Shown here piece by piece: positions 35,793 to 44,623 of a stretch of 44,623 nucleotides of DNA (the stretch's first letter is position 1; every line of letters begins with the position of its first letter). Where the stretch lies: positions 1 to 44,623 of the forward strand of contig JANQIL010000097.1 in NCBI GenBank assembly GCA_028282245.1. Reading direction: 5' to 3'. This DNA is from Magnetospira sp. Its GTDB lineage: Bacteria; Pseudomonadota; Alphaproteobacteria; Rhodospirillales; Magnetospiraceae. The notes below the pieces were generated by a model, which had not been told where the DNA came from, ran no database searches, and saw only the letters and a list, made by a program, of their open reading frames with translations. Made by a program: the position numbers and the translations under genes.

Positions 35793-36608
35793 ATGCCCGA
35801 CCCGCTGATCGAACAATTCAGGATCGAGACGGAACCCTTCTATCGGCCGGTGGCCAACGAGGTGGCCCTTTACGAGGCGGCCTACGCGCGGCGCATGCCG
35901 GTGATGCTCAAGGGGCCGACCGGCTGCGGCAAGTCGCGGTTCGTCGAATACATGGCCTACCGCCTGGGCCGGCCGCTGATCACCGTGGCCTGCAACGAGG
36001 ACATGACCGCGTCCGACCTGGTCGGGCGGTTCCTGCTCGACAAGGACGGCACCCAGTGGCAGGACGGGCCCCTGACCACCGCCGCCCGGATCGGCGCCAT
36101 ATGCTATCTGGACGAGGTGGTCGAGGCGCGCCAGGATACCACCGTCGTCATTCACCCGCTGACCGATCACCGGCGCACCCTGCCGCTCGACAAGAAGGGC
36201 GAGCTGATCCAAGCGCATCCCGATTTCCAGTTGGTGATTTCCTATAACCCCGGCTATCAGAGCCTGATGAAGGACCTCAAGCAGTCCACCAAGCAGCGCT
36301 TCGGCGGACTCACCTTCGATTATCCGGAAGCGGCCGTGGAATCGGAGATCGTGAGCACCGAGGCCGGGGTCGACCCGAAGGTCGCCGAGAAACTGGTGCA
36401 GATCGCCCACCGGGCCCGCAACCTGAAGGGCCATGGCCTGGACGAGGGCATCTCGACCCGCCTGCTGGTCTATGCCGGCCAGATGATCGCCGAGGGAGTC
36501 GAACCGGCGCTCGCCTGCTCGATGACCCTGGTCACTCCGCTGACCGACGACCCGGACATGCGGGAGACCCTGGAAGCCGCCGTCGCCACCTTCTTCGTCG
36601 CCGAATAA
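35793..36608 (+). CDS. cbbQ: Rubisco activase AAA+ subunit CbbQ
   Basis: CbbQ is a MoxR-type AAA+ ATPase that, with CbbO, removes inhibitory sugar phosphates from Rubisco. The 271-residue protein has Walker A GPTGCGKS at 41-48, Walker [15 protein letters not shown], sensor region [20 protein letters not shown] and a CbbQ C-terminal domain. ATG at 35793 follows GGAGAC by 7 bases. It lies 96 bases after cbbS. Confidence 0.95.
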   Translation: MPDPLIEQFRIETEPFYRPVANEVALYEAAYARRMPVMLKGPTGCGKSRFVEYMAYRLGRPLITVACNEDMTASDLVGRFLLDKDGTQWQDGPLTTAARIGAICYLDEVVEARQDTTVVIHPLTDHRRTLPLDKKGELIQAHPDFQLVISYNPGYQSLMKDLKQSTKQRFGGLTFDYPEAAVESEIVSTEAGVDPKVAEKLVQIAHRARNLKGHGLDEGISTRLLVYAGQMIAEGVEPALACSMTLVTPLTDDPDMRETLEAAVATFFVAE

Positions 36609-36637
36609 CCGGACCGCCACCGGGAGGAGCCCGTCCC

Positions 36638-38977
36638 ATGAGCCTCGACCTGAGCGAATACGAAGTCTGCTTCAAGGACGCGGCGCCGGAAGTCCGCGAC
36701 ACCCTGGAAGGCACCTTCCAGGAAGCGTCGCGGGTGATGTCGCCGGCCGCCATGCATGTCTACCTGGAGGGCGCCAAGGGCCTGTGCGGCCTCGGTCGGG
36801 GCTCCGACCTGGTGATCACCTATCTTCAGGAAATGCCGCAGGTGGTCCGCGAGTGCGGCGAGGACGTGCTGGAGGACTGCATTGGCGCCGCCCTCAAGCT
36901 GTCGTCGATGACCTCCGGCGAGGTCATCGCGCTTCTGTTCGGCAGCCTGCCGACGGCGGCCCGGCGGCTCGGCGACGCCGACCTGCTGCTCGGCTACCTG
37001 AACCTGGTCCATCAGATGTCGGCCAAGGCGGCGCGCGGCCTCCGTCCGATGCTCGACAACATCGACGAGTTGCTGTCCAAGCTGACCCTGTCCGGACTGC
37101 GCAAGTGGGCGCTGTTCGGAGCCGAGGCCTACCGGCGCGATCTCAAGAACCTGGTCAAGTACTTCAACCTGGAAACCCAGGACAGCCGGGCGATGCTGCA
37201 GGCGCAGCGGCGCGGCACCCTGTTCATCGACACCCAGCGCAAGCTGAACTTCTACCTGCGGGCGCTGTGGGGGCGCGACTTCTTCCTGCGCCCGACGGCG
37301 GCCGATTACGAGGGCTTCCGTCCCTACGTGGAGCGCAACGTGATCCACCTGCCCGACGCGGTCGATCCGATCGCCGGGAAGAGCGGCCTGGAACTGTATC
37401 GGGCGATGGCGGCCCACATGGCGGCCCACATGACCGGCACCCGCAAGCGGATTTCCGCCGAGCAGCTTTCCCCGGCGCAAATGTTCTTCATCGCGCACGT
37501 CGAGGATGCCCGGATCGAGGCCAGGGCGTTGCGCGCCTTTCCGGGCCTGAAAAATCTATGGCGATCGTTCCTGCGCATGGACTACAAGGTCGGCGTCGTT
37601 CACCCGACGGTGACCGATCTGGAATGGCTGGCCCTGATGCTGCTCGATCCGTCGGTGCGCACCGGCGACGAGGACCTCCGCGCAATCGCCGACACGTTCC
37701 ATGCCGGGATTGGAGAGCGGCTCGACGACGCCGATTTTTCCTGGCACCTGGGACTCGACCTCTTCAACCTCTACGCCGGACGGCGCGACGTCCCGAGCCT
37801 GCGCGTGTTGCAGTCGATCCGCATCCCCTACCGCGACGACAACCGTTTCGTCTGGGCGTTCGACGAGGCCGACTGGGCGGACGGCGTCGAGTACATTCCG
37901 GCCAGCCAGCGCCAGGTGCGGCGCATCGTCAGCGCGCTGGAAATGGCCAACGAGGTGGACTGCGAGCTGGCCGGCGACGACGCGCAGGAGATCTGGCGCC
38001 TGCAAACGCCCTTCTGGCTCGACCAGGAAGGCTGCACGATCAACGAATTGGAAGGCAAGGAGCCGATCTCCGAACCGTTCCACTACCGGGAATGGGATTA
38101 TCAGATCCAGCTTCACCGCCCCGACTGGGCGACCGTCTACGAGCGCCGCCAGCCGAAGGGCGACCCCGAGGACATCGACCGCATCCTGGTCGAGCACCGG
38201 CCGGTCACCTCGCGCATCAGGCAGATCATCGACATGCTGCAACCCCAGGGCGTGCAACGTCAGCGCAATCTCGAGGATGGCGACGAGATCGACCTCAACG
38301 CCGCCGTCGACGCCATGGTCGCCATCCGCATGGGCGAGCAGCCCAGCCCGCGAATCACCCTGCGCAACGTGATCAAGCGCCGCGACCTGGCGGTGCTGGT
38401 GTTGCTCGATTTGTCGGAATCCACCAACGAGCCGCTGGACGACACCGAGGGCGAGGACGGCAAGACGATCCTCCAACTCACCCGCGAGGCGGCGGCCCTG
38501 GTGGCGACCGCGATCACCGGCATCGGCGATCCCTTCGCCCTGCACGGCTTCGCGTCCGATGGCCGTCACGACGTGCAGTATTTCCGGTTCAAGGACTTCG
38601 GCCAAACCTTCGATCACGACGCCAAGGCGCGCCTGGCCGGCATGCGGGGCGGCCTGTCGACGCGCATGGGAGCGGCGCTCCGGCACGCCAGCCATCATCT
38701 GTCGCGGCAACCCGAGACCCACAAACTGGTCCTCCTGGTCACCGACGGCGAACCGGCCGACATCGACGAGCGGGATCCGCAGCACCTGCGCCAAGACACC
38801 CGCAAGGCGGTCGAGGAACTGGCATCGCGCGGCGTGCTGACCTATTGCCTGACCCTTGATCCGCAGGCCGACGACTACGTGAAGCGCATCTTCGGCCAAA
38901 ACAACTACACCGTGGTCGACCACGTGCGGCGACTGCCCGAGAAGCTGCCGCAGTTGTTCGCCAGCCTGACCCGATAG
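36638..38977 (+). CDS. cbbO: Rubisco activase adaptor CbbO (VWA protein)
   Basis: CbbO is the substrate adaptor that binds Rubisco and the CbbQ hexamer. The 779-residue protein has a long helical N-terminal part and a C-terminal von Willebrand A domain (about 575-779) with the metal-site motif DLSES in VLVLLDLSESTNEP, RMGAALRHASHHL and LVLLVTDGEPADIDE. GGAGGAG precedes the ATG by 8 bases. It follows cbbQ by 29 bases. Confidence 0.95.
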   Translation: MSLDLSEYEVCFKDAAPEVRDTLEGTFQEASRVMSPAAMHVYLEGAKGLCGLGRGSDLVITYLQEMPQVVRECGEDVLEDCIGAALKLSSMTSGEVIALLFGSLPTAARRLGDADLLLGYLNLVHQMSAKAARGLRPMLDNIDELLSKLTLSGLRKWALFGAEAYRRDLKNLVKYFNLETQDSRAMLQAQRRGTLFIDTQRKLNFYLRALWGRDFFLRPTAADYEGFRPYVERNVIHLPDAVDPIAGKSGLELYRAMAAHMAAHMTGTRKRISAEQLSPAQMFFIAHVEDARIEARALRAFPGLKNLWRSFLRMDYKVGVVHPTVTDLEWLALMLLDPSVRTGDEDLRAIADTFHAGIGERLDDADFSWHLGLDLFNLYAGRRDVPSLRVLQSIRIPYRDDNRFVWAFDEADWADGVEYIPASQRQVRRIVSALEMANEVDCELAGDDAQEIWRLQTPFWLDQEGCTINELEGKEPISEPFHYREWDYQIQLHRPDWATVYERRQPKGDPEDIDRILVEHRPVTSRIRQIIDMLQPQGVQRQRNLEDGDEIDLNAAVDAMVAIRMGEQPSPRITLRNVIKRRDLAVLVLLDLSESTNEPLDDTEGEDGKTILQLTREAAALVATAITGIGDPFALHGFASDGRHDVQYFRFKDFGQTFDHDAKARLAGMRGGLSTRMGAALRHASHHLSRQPETHKLVLLVTDGEPADIDERDPQHLRQDTRKAVEELASRGVLTYCLTLDPQADDYVKRIFGQNNYTVVDHVRRLPEKLPQLFASLTR

Positions 38978-38989
38978 GGAATCTTTGCC

Positions 38990-39301
38990 GTGGACAAAAC
39001 CAAGCGCTACGTCGGAGTGCACAACGACCTCAACGGCGGCATGACCGACACCGGCAAAATCATTCGCGACGCCTGGGTGTTCGGCCTGATCGACGAAACC
39101 GAGACCTGCGAGGGATGGACGGCGCAGGGACTGGAGAGCCTGTGGCAGAAAGTCGCCGCGTGCTGGGAGGAACACGGATATCTGGTCGGCAACCTGCCGC
39201 CCGATCTGCGTGAGCGCTTCGACCGCATCCAGGCGGCGGCGATGGACCGCGCCCGCGCCGCCGGCTGGGACCCGGAACGGGAGATCACAACGGAGTACTG
39301 A
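38990..39301 (+). CDS. Small conserved-looking protein of the cbb operon
   Basis: The 103-residue protein starts at a GTG 12 bases after cbbO and is followed at once by another small gene, so it is clearly in the Rubisco operon. No known domain is recognised. It is acidic and has well-formed blocks (YVGVHNDLNGGMTDTGKIIR, DAWVFGLIDETETCEGW, ESLWQKVAACWEEHGYLVGN). No signal peptide or membrane segment. It may be a Rubisco-activase or assembly accessory protein; this is inference from position. Confidence 0.8.
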   Translation: MDKTKRYVGVHNDLNGGMTDTGKIIRDAWVFGLIDETETCEGWTAQGLESLWQKVAACWEEHGYLVGNLPPDLRERFDRIQAAAMDRARAAGWDPEREITTEY

Positions 39302-39304
39302 GCG

Positions 39305-39712
39305 ATGTACCGGCGGCATGACGAAGTGCCGGCCTACGAATGCCGCCGCGCCGAGGTGGATGCCCGCCAGTTCAACCGTGCCCGGATCGCCCTCAACCGG
39401 CTGGGCAAGATTCTGCGCCTGCCGATCCCCGGCCTGCGCCACCTCGACCTCCTCATTCAGGCGGATGCCTGGATCGTCGTCGACCGGGTTCTCAACGACG
39501 TTCCGGTGGTCGCTTGGTGCGCCTTCGAGGACGACGGCCGGGACGCCCTGCACGCCCCGGTCCCCTGCACCCTCAAGAGCTTTCACGCGCACGCGGACGA
39601 GATCCTCGAACGGGTCCTCGCGGCCATGGAGACCCTGCTCGGCGAAAGCCTGCTGGCCGACCTGCCGGCCGATGATTCCCGGGTGCTGCGGTTTCCGGAC
39701 GAGCCGGCCTGA
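39305..39712 (+). CDS. Hypothetical protein of the cbb operon
   Basis: The 135-residue soluble protein starts 3 bases after the preceding stop, with GGAG 9 bases upstream. Its N-terminal part is Arg-rich (YRRHDEVPAYECRRAEVDAR) and the rest has an alternating strand and helix pattern (LLIQADAWIVVDRVLNDVPV, FHAHADEILERVLAAMETLL). I do not recognise the family. As the last gene of the operon it is likely co-expressed with Rubisco. Confidence 0.8.
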   Translation: MYRRHDEVPAYECRRAEVDARQFNRARIALNRLGKILRLPIPGLRHLDLLIQADAWIVVDRVLNDVPVVAWCAFEDDGRDALHAPVPCTLKSFHAHADEILERVLAAMETLLGESLLADLPADDSRVLRFPDEPA

Positions 39713-39729
39713 GGCCCCGCGCGCGGGCC
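39713..39729. terminator. GC-rich hairpin between convergent genes
   Basis: GGCCC at 39713-39717 and GGGCC at 39725-39729 flank a self-complementary CGCGCGC centre, directly after the last cbb-operon stop. It may help end both convergent transcripts; no T run is present. Confidence 0.35.
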
Positions 39730-39730
39730 G

Positions 39731-40162
39731 TCAGTTGGGCTCCGAGCGCGCCCGCAGCCAGGCGCAGAGTTCGAAGGCCGCCGCGCGGCGCGTCGGATCG
39801 GGGTCGGTCTGCATCTCGCCGAGCCGCGCCACCAAGTCGGCGAACAGCAGCCGGTGGCGCTCGGCCTGACCGGATTCGACCAGCAGCGCGGTGGTCAGGC
39901 GGCGAATCTCGGCCTCCGGATCCCCGTTGGCCAACTTGTGGGCCGCGCCGGTCACCTTCTTGGCAGGAGTCTCGCGCAGGAACCCGACCCGCTCGACGGC
40001 CGCCGACTCGGCTTTCAGCGATGGCGCGATGCATTCGACGCGATCGAGATCGACCTGGCCCTCGAAGGTCTCGATTCCGGCCGCCAGCAATCGCTTGCTG
40101 AGTTCGCCACGGCTGACGCCGATCATCTTTGCGGCCCTGGAGACCGGAATACGACGTCCCAT
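39731..40162 (-). CDS. HTH-domain protein facing the cbb operon
   Basis: The 143-residue protein starts with an HTH of the excisionase/MerR kind: RRIPVSRAAKMIGVSRGELS and KRLLAAGIETFEGQVDLDRV. The C-terminal half is helical and charged. The N-terminal module resembles one I recall at the front of some ferredoxin or oxidoreductase proteins, but no such domain follows here. It may be a regulator. A TATAAT-like element at 40184-40189 (minus strand) is upstream of its ATG. It is convergent with the Rubisco operon. Confidence 0.75.
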   Translation of the reverse strand: MGRRIPVSRAAKMIGVSRGELSKRLLAAGIETFEGQVDLDRVECIAPSLKAESAAVERVGFLRETPAKKVTGAAHKLANGDPEAEIRRLTTALLVESGQAERHRLLFADLVARLGEMQTDPDPTRRAAAFELCAWLRARSEPN

Positions 40163-40366
40163 GATGAACTCTTCAGCGAAGTATTATAACCATAAATCAC
40201 ATACGACTATAACATTCCGCCATTTCATCACAACACAATTCGCCGTGAACGGATCGCCTCCATGCCCGCCGCCATCCCTTGACCGAGACGCCCGACCAGG
40301 ACATGGCCGGACATCGCCGAACACCCCTTGACCCGCCGCACCCGGCAGGGTCAGCTTGGCGGCATC

Positions 40367-40966
40367 ATGACCGCCGAAACCGTTCCCTTGCCGGCCGGAA
40401 AACTGCGCGAGACCGTCACCTACCTGGACATGGTCGCGTCGCCCGGCCCAGTCTCGGACCGACCGCTGCCGCCGGGACTCACGCTCGACCGCGCCGACAC
40501 CCCGGACCTCGACCTGTACCGCGACTTGCAGCGGACGATCGGCGAATCCTGGCTGTGGCGTGACCGCCTGCTGCTGGACGATGCGGCGCTGGCGGCGATC
40601 CTGCACGACCCGCGCAACGAATTGCGGATCGCTCGCGACGGCGGCGCCCCGGCCGGCATCCTGGAGCTGGACTGGCGGCAGCCGGGCGAGGTGGAAATCA
40701 GCTTCCTGGGCGTGCTGCCCAGGTGGATCGGCCGGGGTCTGGGCGGTGCCCTGATGACCGAGGCGCTACGCGCCGCCTGGGGCGATCCGACGACCTGCCG
40801 CGTGTGGCTGCACACCTGCACAAGCGATCATCCGGGCGCCCTGGCGTTCTATCGCTCCTGGGGATTCGTGCCCTACCGGCGCGAGGTGGAGGTGGTCGAC
40901 GATCCGCGCCTGAGCGGTATCCTGCCGCGCCACGCGGCGCCGCACATTCCGCTGGCCACGCCATGA
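40367..40966 (+). CDS. GNAT family N-acetyltransferase
   Basis: The 199-residue protein has the GNAT acetyl-CoA loop LPRWIGRGLGGALMTEAL (R-x2-G-x-G/A) after a beta strand (VEISFLGVLP), and the C-terminal HPGALAFYRSWGFVPYRREV. It transfers acetyl groups to an unknown amine or protein. The ATG at 40367 is chosen; the longer frame lacks a ribosome-binding site. Its stop overlaps the channel gene (ATGA). The 204-base gap before it is AT-rich near 40180-40240 and probably holds divergent promoters. Confidence 0.9.
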   Translation: MTAETVPLPAGKLRETVTYLDMVASPGPVSDRPLPPGLTLDRADTPDLDLYRDLQRTIGESWLWRDRLLLDDAALAAILHDPRNELRIARDGGAPAGILELDWRQPGEVEISFLGVLPRWIGRGLGGALMTEALRAAWGDPTTCRVWLHTCTSDHPGALAFYRSWGFVPYRREVEVVDDPRLSGILPRHAAPHIPLATP

Positions 40967-43413
40967 CGACGGCGACGCGGGCCTCCTTGCTCTGTCTGAT
41001 GCTGGCCGCGTGGCTCGGCCTCGCCGGCGCGTTGTCCGGCCCGATGCCCGCGCGGGCGGCCGGACCGACCTCCGCCCAGGACCCCGCGATCGATCCGACG
41101 AAGGCCCTCCCCGCGTGGGAAAACGAGATCGCGAAACTGGCCGCCCAGGCGTCCGGCGCGCCGCCGAGCGGACTCGAGCTGCGCGAGCGGCTGGACCGCA
41201 TCGGCGATATCGGCGCCCGCGCGGCGGCCCTGCGGACCGAGGCGCAGGACGCCAAGCGGCGGATCGAGAGACTGCTTGAGGAACTGGGACCGGCACCGGA
41301 CAAGGACGCCGAACCGGAAGCAAAAGAAATCGCCGAGCGGCGGGCGCGGTTGAACGGCGAGTTGCAACGCCACGAAACCTGGATCAAGCAGGCGGCGCTG
41401 ATCATCGCGCAGGGCGAGCAGACGGTGGCCGACCTGTCGCGGTCGGCCAACGAGGCGCTGCGCGACACCCTGATGGCGCGCGGCCCGTCGCCGCTCGTCC
41501 CGGGTGTCTGGCTGGCCGCCTACACGGAAGCCCTGACCCTTTCCCGCGAGACCTTCTACGACGCGCCACGCGCTTGGTGGAACGACCTGATGGCCGACGA
41601 GGAGGGACGCAACGGGATTCTCAAGGTGCTGCTGATCGCGGTCGGGGTGGCGGTCGTCACTTGGCCGCTGCGCCGCTGGTTGCGCCGCCGGTTCGGCCGC
41701 GATCCCAGCGACGGCGCTCCCGGCGCCTCGCGGCGTCTGGTCGCGGCGCTGACCGAGGGATTGACCTTGGGCCTGATGCCCGTGGCGTTCCTCGCGTTCC
41801 TCGCGGTTTACGTGGCCAACGGAGGCATTACCCGCGAGCCCCTCGCCCTCGCCGTCGTCACCGGGCTTCAGGTCCTGATCCTGTACCTGATCGGCGCCGC
41901 GCTGATCGACGCCGCGCTCTCCCCCGGGGCGCCGCAGTGGCGCCTGATGGCGATGTCGCAGGAGTCGGCGCGGGCGCTCGGGCGACGCGCCCAACTGGCC
42001 CTGGTCCTGTTCCTGCTGCTGGGCGGGGCTTTCCGCGCGATCTCCTGGGTCGAACCCTCGGCCAACCTGCGGGCGGTGCATGGAACGGTGGTCGCCCTCG
42101 CCCTGTCGCCATTGCTGATCTCGATTCTGGTGCGCCGCATCTGGATGGCGCGGGAAAGCCCGAAGGGACCGTCACCCCTGCTGTCGCGGCTGCGCATCCT
42201 GCTCATTCTGGTCCTGGCCATGCTGCCCGTCCTGGCCCTGGCCGGCTACGCCAATCTGGCGATCTATCTGCTCGGGGCCCTGGTGATGACGGTGCTCGCG
42301 CTGGGTCTGGTGTGGTTCCTGCGCACCATGGTGCGGGAAAGCCTGGCCGCCCTGCTCGAAGGCGACAGCCGGACCGGCAAGCGCCTGCGCGATCTCCTGG
42401 TGCTCGACGCGGAGTCGGCGAAGCGGCTGAAGTTCTGGCTGTTCCTGCTGGCCGACGGCGCGCTGTTCGTCCTCGGCGCCTTGCTCATTCCACCGATCTG
42501 GGGGCTGGAGCCGGCCCAGACGAGCGCCCTCGTCGGACGCCTGTTCAGCGGTTTTCAGATCGGCTCCTACACCTTCTCGATGACCGACATCCTGCTCGGC
42601 ATCGGCCTGTTCATCGGAATTGTCCTGCTCACCCGGCTGATCCAGAAATCGCTGGCCGACCACGTGCTCCCCAACCTGACCCGGGACAAGGGGGTGTCGG
42701 ACGCCCTCAAGACGGGAGCCGGCTACGTGGGGTTCGTCATCGCCGCGCTGGTTGGCGTGTCGGTGGTCGGCCTCGACCTCACCAATCTGGCGCTGGTCGC
42801 CGGCGCCCTGTCGGTGGGCATCGGCTTCGGATTGCAAACCATCGTCAACAATTTCGTGTCGGGACTGATCCTACTGGTCGAGCGGCCGATCAAGCCGGGC
42901 GACTGGGTGGTCATCGGCGGCAACGAGGGCACGGTAAAGAAAGTCAACGTGCGCTCGACCGAGATCACCACCTTCCAGCGGGCCAGCGTCATCATCCCCA
43001 ATGCCGACCTGATCAGCGCGCCGGTGCTAAACTGGACCCACAAGAACCTGCTCGGGAGGGTCGAGGTGACGGTCGGCGTGGCCTACGGCAGCGACGTGGA
43101 GCGGGTTCGCGAGATTCTGCTCCAATGCGCCAAGGAGCACGCAAACATTCTCTCCTTCCCGGCCCCCTTCGTGTTGTTCATGGATTTCGGCGACAGCGCC
43201 CTGATGTTCGAACTGCGGGCCTACGTGCGCAACGTGGAAAACCGCCTGAGCACGGCCTCCGATATCCGCTTCGCGCTCAACCGGCGGCTCGCCGAGGCCG
43301 GAATCGAGATTCCCTTCCCGCAGCGCGTGGTGACCATGATCCCGGCGGCGCCGGACCCACAGCCCACGCGGCCGGCGGATCGGGTTCCCCCGCCGGACGG
43401 CCACGGCGCGTGA
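40963..43413 (+). CDS. Large MscS-family mechanosensitive channel
   Basis: The 816-residue inner-membrane protein has a signal peptide (to about residue 34, MPARAAG), a periplasmic coiled-coil domain (DUF3772 type, about 50-200), a multi-helix membrane part (about 215-590), and an MscS pore and beta domain (about 600-790) with GALSVGIGFGLQTIVNNFVS, the pore-helix signature, and VVIGGNEGTVKKVNVRSTEI. Such channels release solutes on hypo-osmotic shock. It is translationally coupled to the GNAT gene. Confidence 0.93.
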   Translation: MTTATRASLLCLMLAAWLGLAGALSGPMPARAAGPTSAQDPAIDPTKALPAWENEIAKLAAQASGAPPSGLELRERLDRIGDIGARAAALRTEAQDAKRRIERLLEELGPAPDKDAEPEAKEIAERRARLNGELQRHETWIKQAALIIAQGEQTVADLSRSANEALRDTLMARGPSPLVPGVWLAAYTEALTLSRETFYDAPRAWWNDLMADEEGRNGILKVLLIAVGVAVVTWPLRRWLRRRFGRDPSDGAPGASRRLVAALTEGLTLGLMPVAFLAFLAVYVANGGITREPLALAVVTGLQVLILYLIGAALIDAALSPGAPQWRLMAMSQESARALGRRAQLALVLFLLLGGAFRAISWVEPSANLRAVHGTVVALALSPLLISILVRRIWMARESPKGPSPLLSRLRILLILVLAMLPVLALAGYANLAIYLLGALVMTVLALGLVWFLRTMVRESLAALLEGDSRTGKRLRDLLVLDAESAKRLKFWLFLLADGALFVLGALLIPPIWGLEPAQTSALVGRLFSGFQIGSYTFSMTDILLGIGLFIGIVLLTRLIQKSLADHVLPNLTRDKGVSDALKTGAGYVGFVIAALVGVSVVGLDLTNLALVAGALSVGIGFGLQTIVNNFVSGLILLVERPIKPGDWVVIGGNEGTVKKVNVRSTEITTFQRASVIIPNADLISAPVLNWTHKNLLGRVEVTVGVAYGSDVERVREILLQCAKEHANILSFPAPFVLFMDFGDSALMFELRAYVRNVENRLSTASDIRFALNRRLAEAGIEIPFPQRVVTMIPAAPDPQPTRPADRVPPPDGHGA

Positions 43414-43437
43414 TCGCCGATGATCCGTCGCGCGGGC

Positions 43438-44028
43438 TCACCGCAGCCAGGCGGCCATGTGGCGGCGGATGTCACGGTCCATGAGATCGTCGAAATCGCC
43501 CATCGCGTCGGACGTCAGCCGATACCACACCAAATCGCGGTCGTTCAGGGTGATGTTCTCCGGGGTGCTGACCGAGCGGCCGACCACCGCGTGGGTTTGC
43601 GCCAGAACGCGGCCCCGGGCGTCGCGAATTTCCAGCCGCGCCGCGATCCGCACGTGCCAGCGGTCGGACTGTTCCTGCTTGAACAGGCCGGTGAAGCCGC
43701 GATCGGTGGGCAGACTCTCACGCCACGCGCTGGCGTCCTCGACCACCATCACCGCGCCGACCACGCCGCCCACGCCGCGCAGCCGATCCTCGGTCCAGGT
43801 CTCGACCGCCTTCAGGGGCGGTACCGGAAACTCATGATCCACGTTGGGAGGCGCCATCGGCGGCACATAGGCCGACTCGACTCGCACGCCATCGACCGAC
43901 AGGACCATCGGCGGCGCCTGGGTGAACCGCAGATCGAGCCGCGGCCGTTCCGGAGGCGGCGTCGCGCAGCCGGCGATCAGCAAGGGAACCGTCGCAAGGA
44001 CGGCGATGAGGGCGCGTCGATGAATCAT
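43438..44028 (-). CDS. Outer-membrane or periplasmic lipoprotein
   Basis: The 196-residue protein has a lipoprotein signal: basic start MIHRRA, hydrophobic core, and lipobox LIAGC with Cys21. The mature part is a single domain with VESAYVPPMAPPNVDHEFPV and a strand-rich middle (DRWHVRIAARLEIRDARGRV). The general form fits lipoproteins found beside alphaproteobacterial housekeeping genes, but I assign no function. It is convergent with the channel gene. Confidence 0.88.
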   Translation of the reverse strand: MIHRRALIAVLATVPLLIAGCATPPPERPRLDLRFTQAPPMVLSVDGVRVESAYVPPMAPPNVDHEFPVPPLKAVETWTEDRLRGVGGVVGAVMVVEDASAWRESLPTDRGFTGLFKQEQSDRWHVRIAARLEIRDARGRVLAQTHAVVGRSVSTPENITLNDRDLVWYRLTSDAMGDFDDLMDRDIRRHMAAWLR

Positions 44029-44071
44029 CCGGCGAGAATGCCAGGGGACGCCGCCCCTGGCAACCAGGCAC

Positions 44072-44623
44072 TCAGCTCCAGTCGATCCCTTCCATGCCGG
44101 TGAAGGTCAGAACCTCGCCGGTGTCAAGATCGGTGATGGTGCCGCTGGTCTCGGACGTGAACGCGTGCAGGCTCCGATCCGAGTTGTTGGGGTCGATGGT
44201 GAAGGTGTCGCCGCCGTCGGTCTCGATTTCCCAGCCGTTCGCGTCCGCGCCCTTGGTGGAGGAATCCAGATGCACCACGTCGGTCCAGCCCTGCCCACCG
44301 TGCGCCGTGTCGTTGCCACCGCCAGCGCCCCATCGGAACACGTCGTCCCCGTCGCCGCCGCTCAGGCTGTCGTTGCCCGTCCCGCCGATGATCGTGTCCG
44401 ACCCCGATGACCCGATGATCCGGTCGTGACCGTCGCCGCCCTCGATGGCCTCGATGTTGCGAAGCTCCGTGGCGCTGAAATCCAGCACGTTGTTCGACGC
44501 GTCCCCGGACACCCGGTTGCTCCCCAGGCCGCCGTCGATCACCTCGATCCCGTCGCTCGCCAGAAAGTCCGCGTCGATCCCGATCCGGTCGTCCCCGGAC
44601 CCGCCCAGAATGGTGTCGCTTCC
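44072..44623 (-). CDS. RTX calcium-binding protein, C-terminal part (cut by window)
   Basis: The open frame continues past the right end of the window, so only the last 183 residues are seen. They contain glycine-aspartate nonapeptide repeats (for example EGGDGHDRIIGSSGSDTIIG, GGTGNDSLSGGDGDD), which fold as calcium-bound beta-rolls, followed by a non-repeat C-terminal domain of about 90 residues. Such proteins are usually secreted by type I systems as adhesins, proteases or S-layer proteins. The effector part lies outside the window. Confidence 0.88.
   Translation of the reverse strand, partial: GSDTILGGSGDDRIGIDADFLASDGIEVIDGGLGSNRVSGDASNNVLDFSATELRNIEAIEGGDGHDRIIGSSGSDTIIGGTGNDSLSGGDGDDVFRWGAGGGNDTAHGGQGWTDVVHLDSSTKGADANGWEIETDGGDTFTIDPNNSDRSLHAFTSETSGTITDLDTGEVLTFTGMEGIDWS

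Noticed and set aside
36784-38859. Long second-frame ORF inside cbbO
   Set aside because: It is an Arg/Ala/Gly-rich out-of-frame translation of a well-supported gene.

Overview
The window looks like chromosomal DNA of an alphaproteobacterium, most likely near the Rhodospirillales. This rests on gene order and gene types: one long minus-strand run rpsB-tsf-pyrH-frr-uppS-cdsA-dxr-rseP-bamA-ompH-lpxD-fabZ-lpxA-lpxI-lpxB, the use of LpxI rather than LpxH, DUF1127 and GcvA-type LysR proteins, and high GC over most of the sequence. A form IA type Rubisco operon with cbbQ and cbbO says the organism can fix CO2 by the Calvin cycle. Genus is not claimed.

Region 1 (1-3742) is mosaic accessory DNA. An AT-rich stretch carries a STAND/NB-ARC NTPase gene that seems cut off at its 3' end. 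Then come a protein-tail fragment, tRNA-Met(CAT) with a clear terminator, a small HTH protein, a TetR regulator, two large adjacent hairpins, a relic of an IS630-type transposase and an AT-rich promoter region.

Region 2 (3743-11387) is a four-gene plus-strand operon: phzD, phzE, a 14-TM-type MFS exporter and a full-length carboxylic acid reductase (adenylation-carrier-reductase). PhzE and PhzD make trans-2,3-dihydro-3-hydroxyanthranilate (DHHA) from chorismate. The genes that normally turn DHHA into phenazine (phzF, A, B, G) are absent. The inferred product is a reduced, aldehyde- or alcohol-level DHHA derivative that is exported, possibly under control of the TetR protein.

Region 3 (11388-14322) holds a second small system on the minus strand: an 84-residue peptide gene ending in a Cys-rich tail, followed 8 bases later by a radical SAM/SPASM maturase. 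This looks like a RiPP precursor and its modifying enzyme, downstream of a GcvA-type LysR gene with its own operator. A DUF1127 gene is divergent to it.

Region 4 (14334-29128) is the housekeeping block: glyoxalase I, lipid A synthesis, outer-membrane assembly, isoprenoid and phospholipid precursors, and translation factors, with many ATGA overlaps and short gaps typical of one long operon set.

Region 5 (29348-32657) has a class III aminotransferase, a two-domain universal stress protein and a methyltransferase gene overlapping cbbR.

Region 6 (32654-40162) is the CO2-fixation locus: divergent cbbR with a palindromic operator, cbbL, cbbS, cbbQ (AAA+) and cbbO (VWA) as Rubisco activase, then two small uncharacterised genes in the same operon and a convergent HTH-like gene.

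Region 7 (40367-44623) has a GNAT acetyltransferase, a large MscS-type channel, a lipoprotein and the end of an RTX-repeat protein that runs off the window. Both hunt candidates of most interest are in accessory DNA: the DHHA/carboxylate reductase operon and the radical SAM peptide pair.
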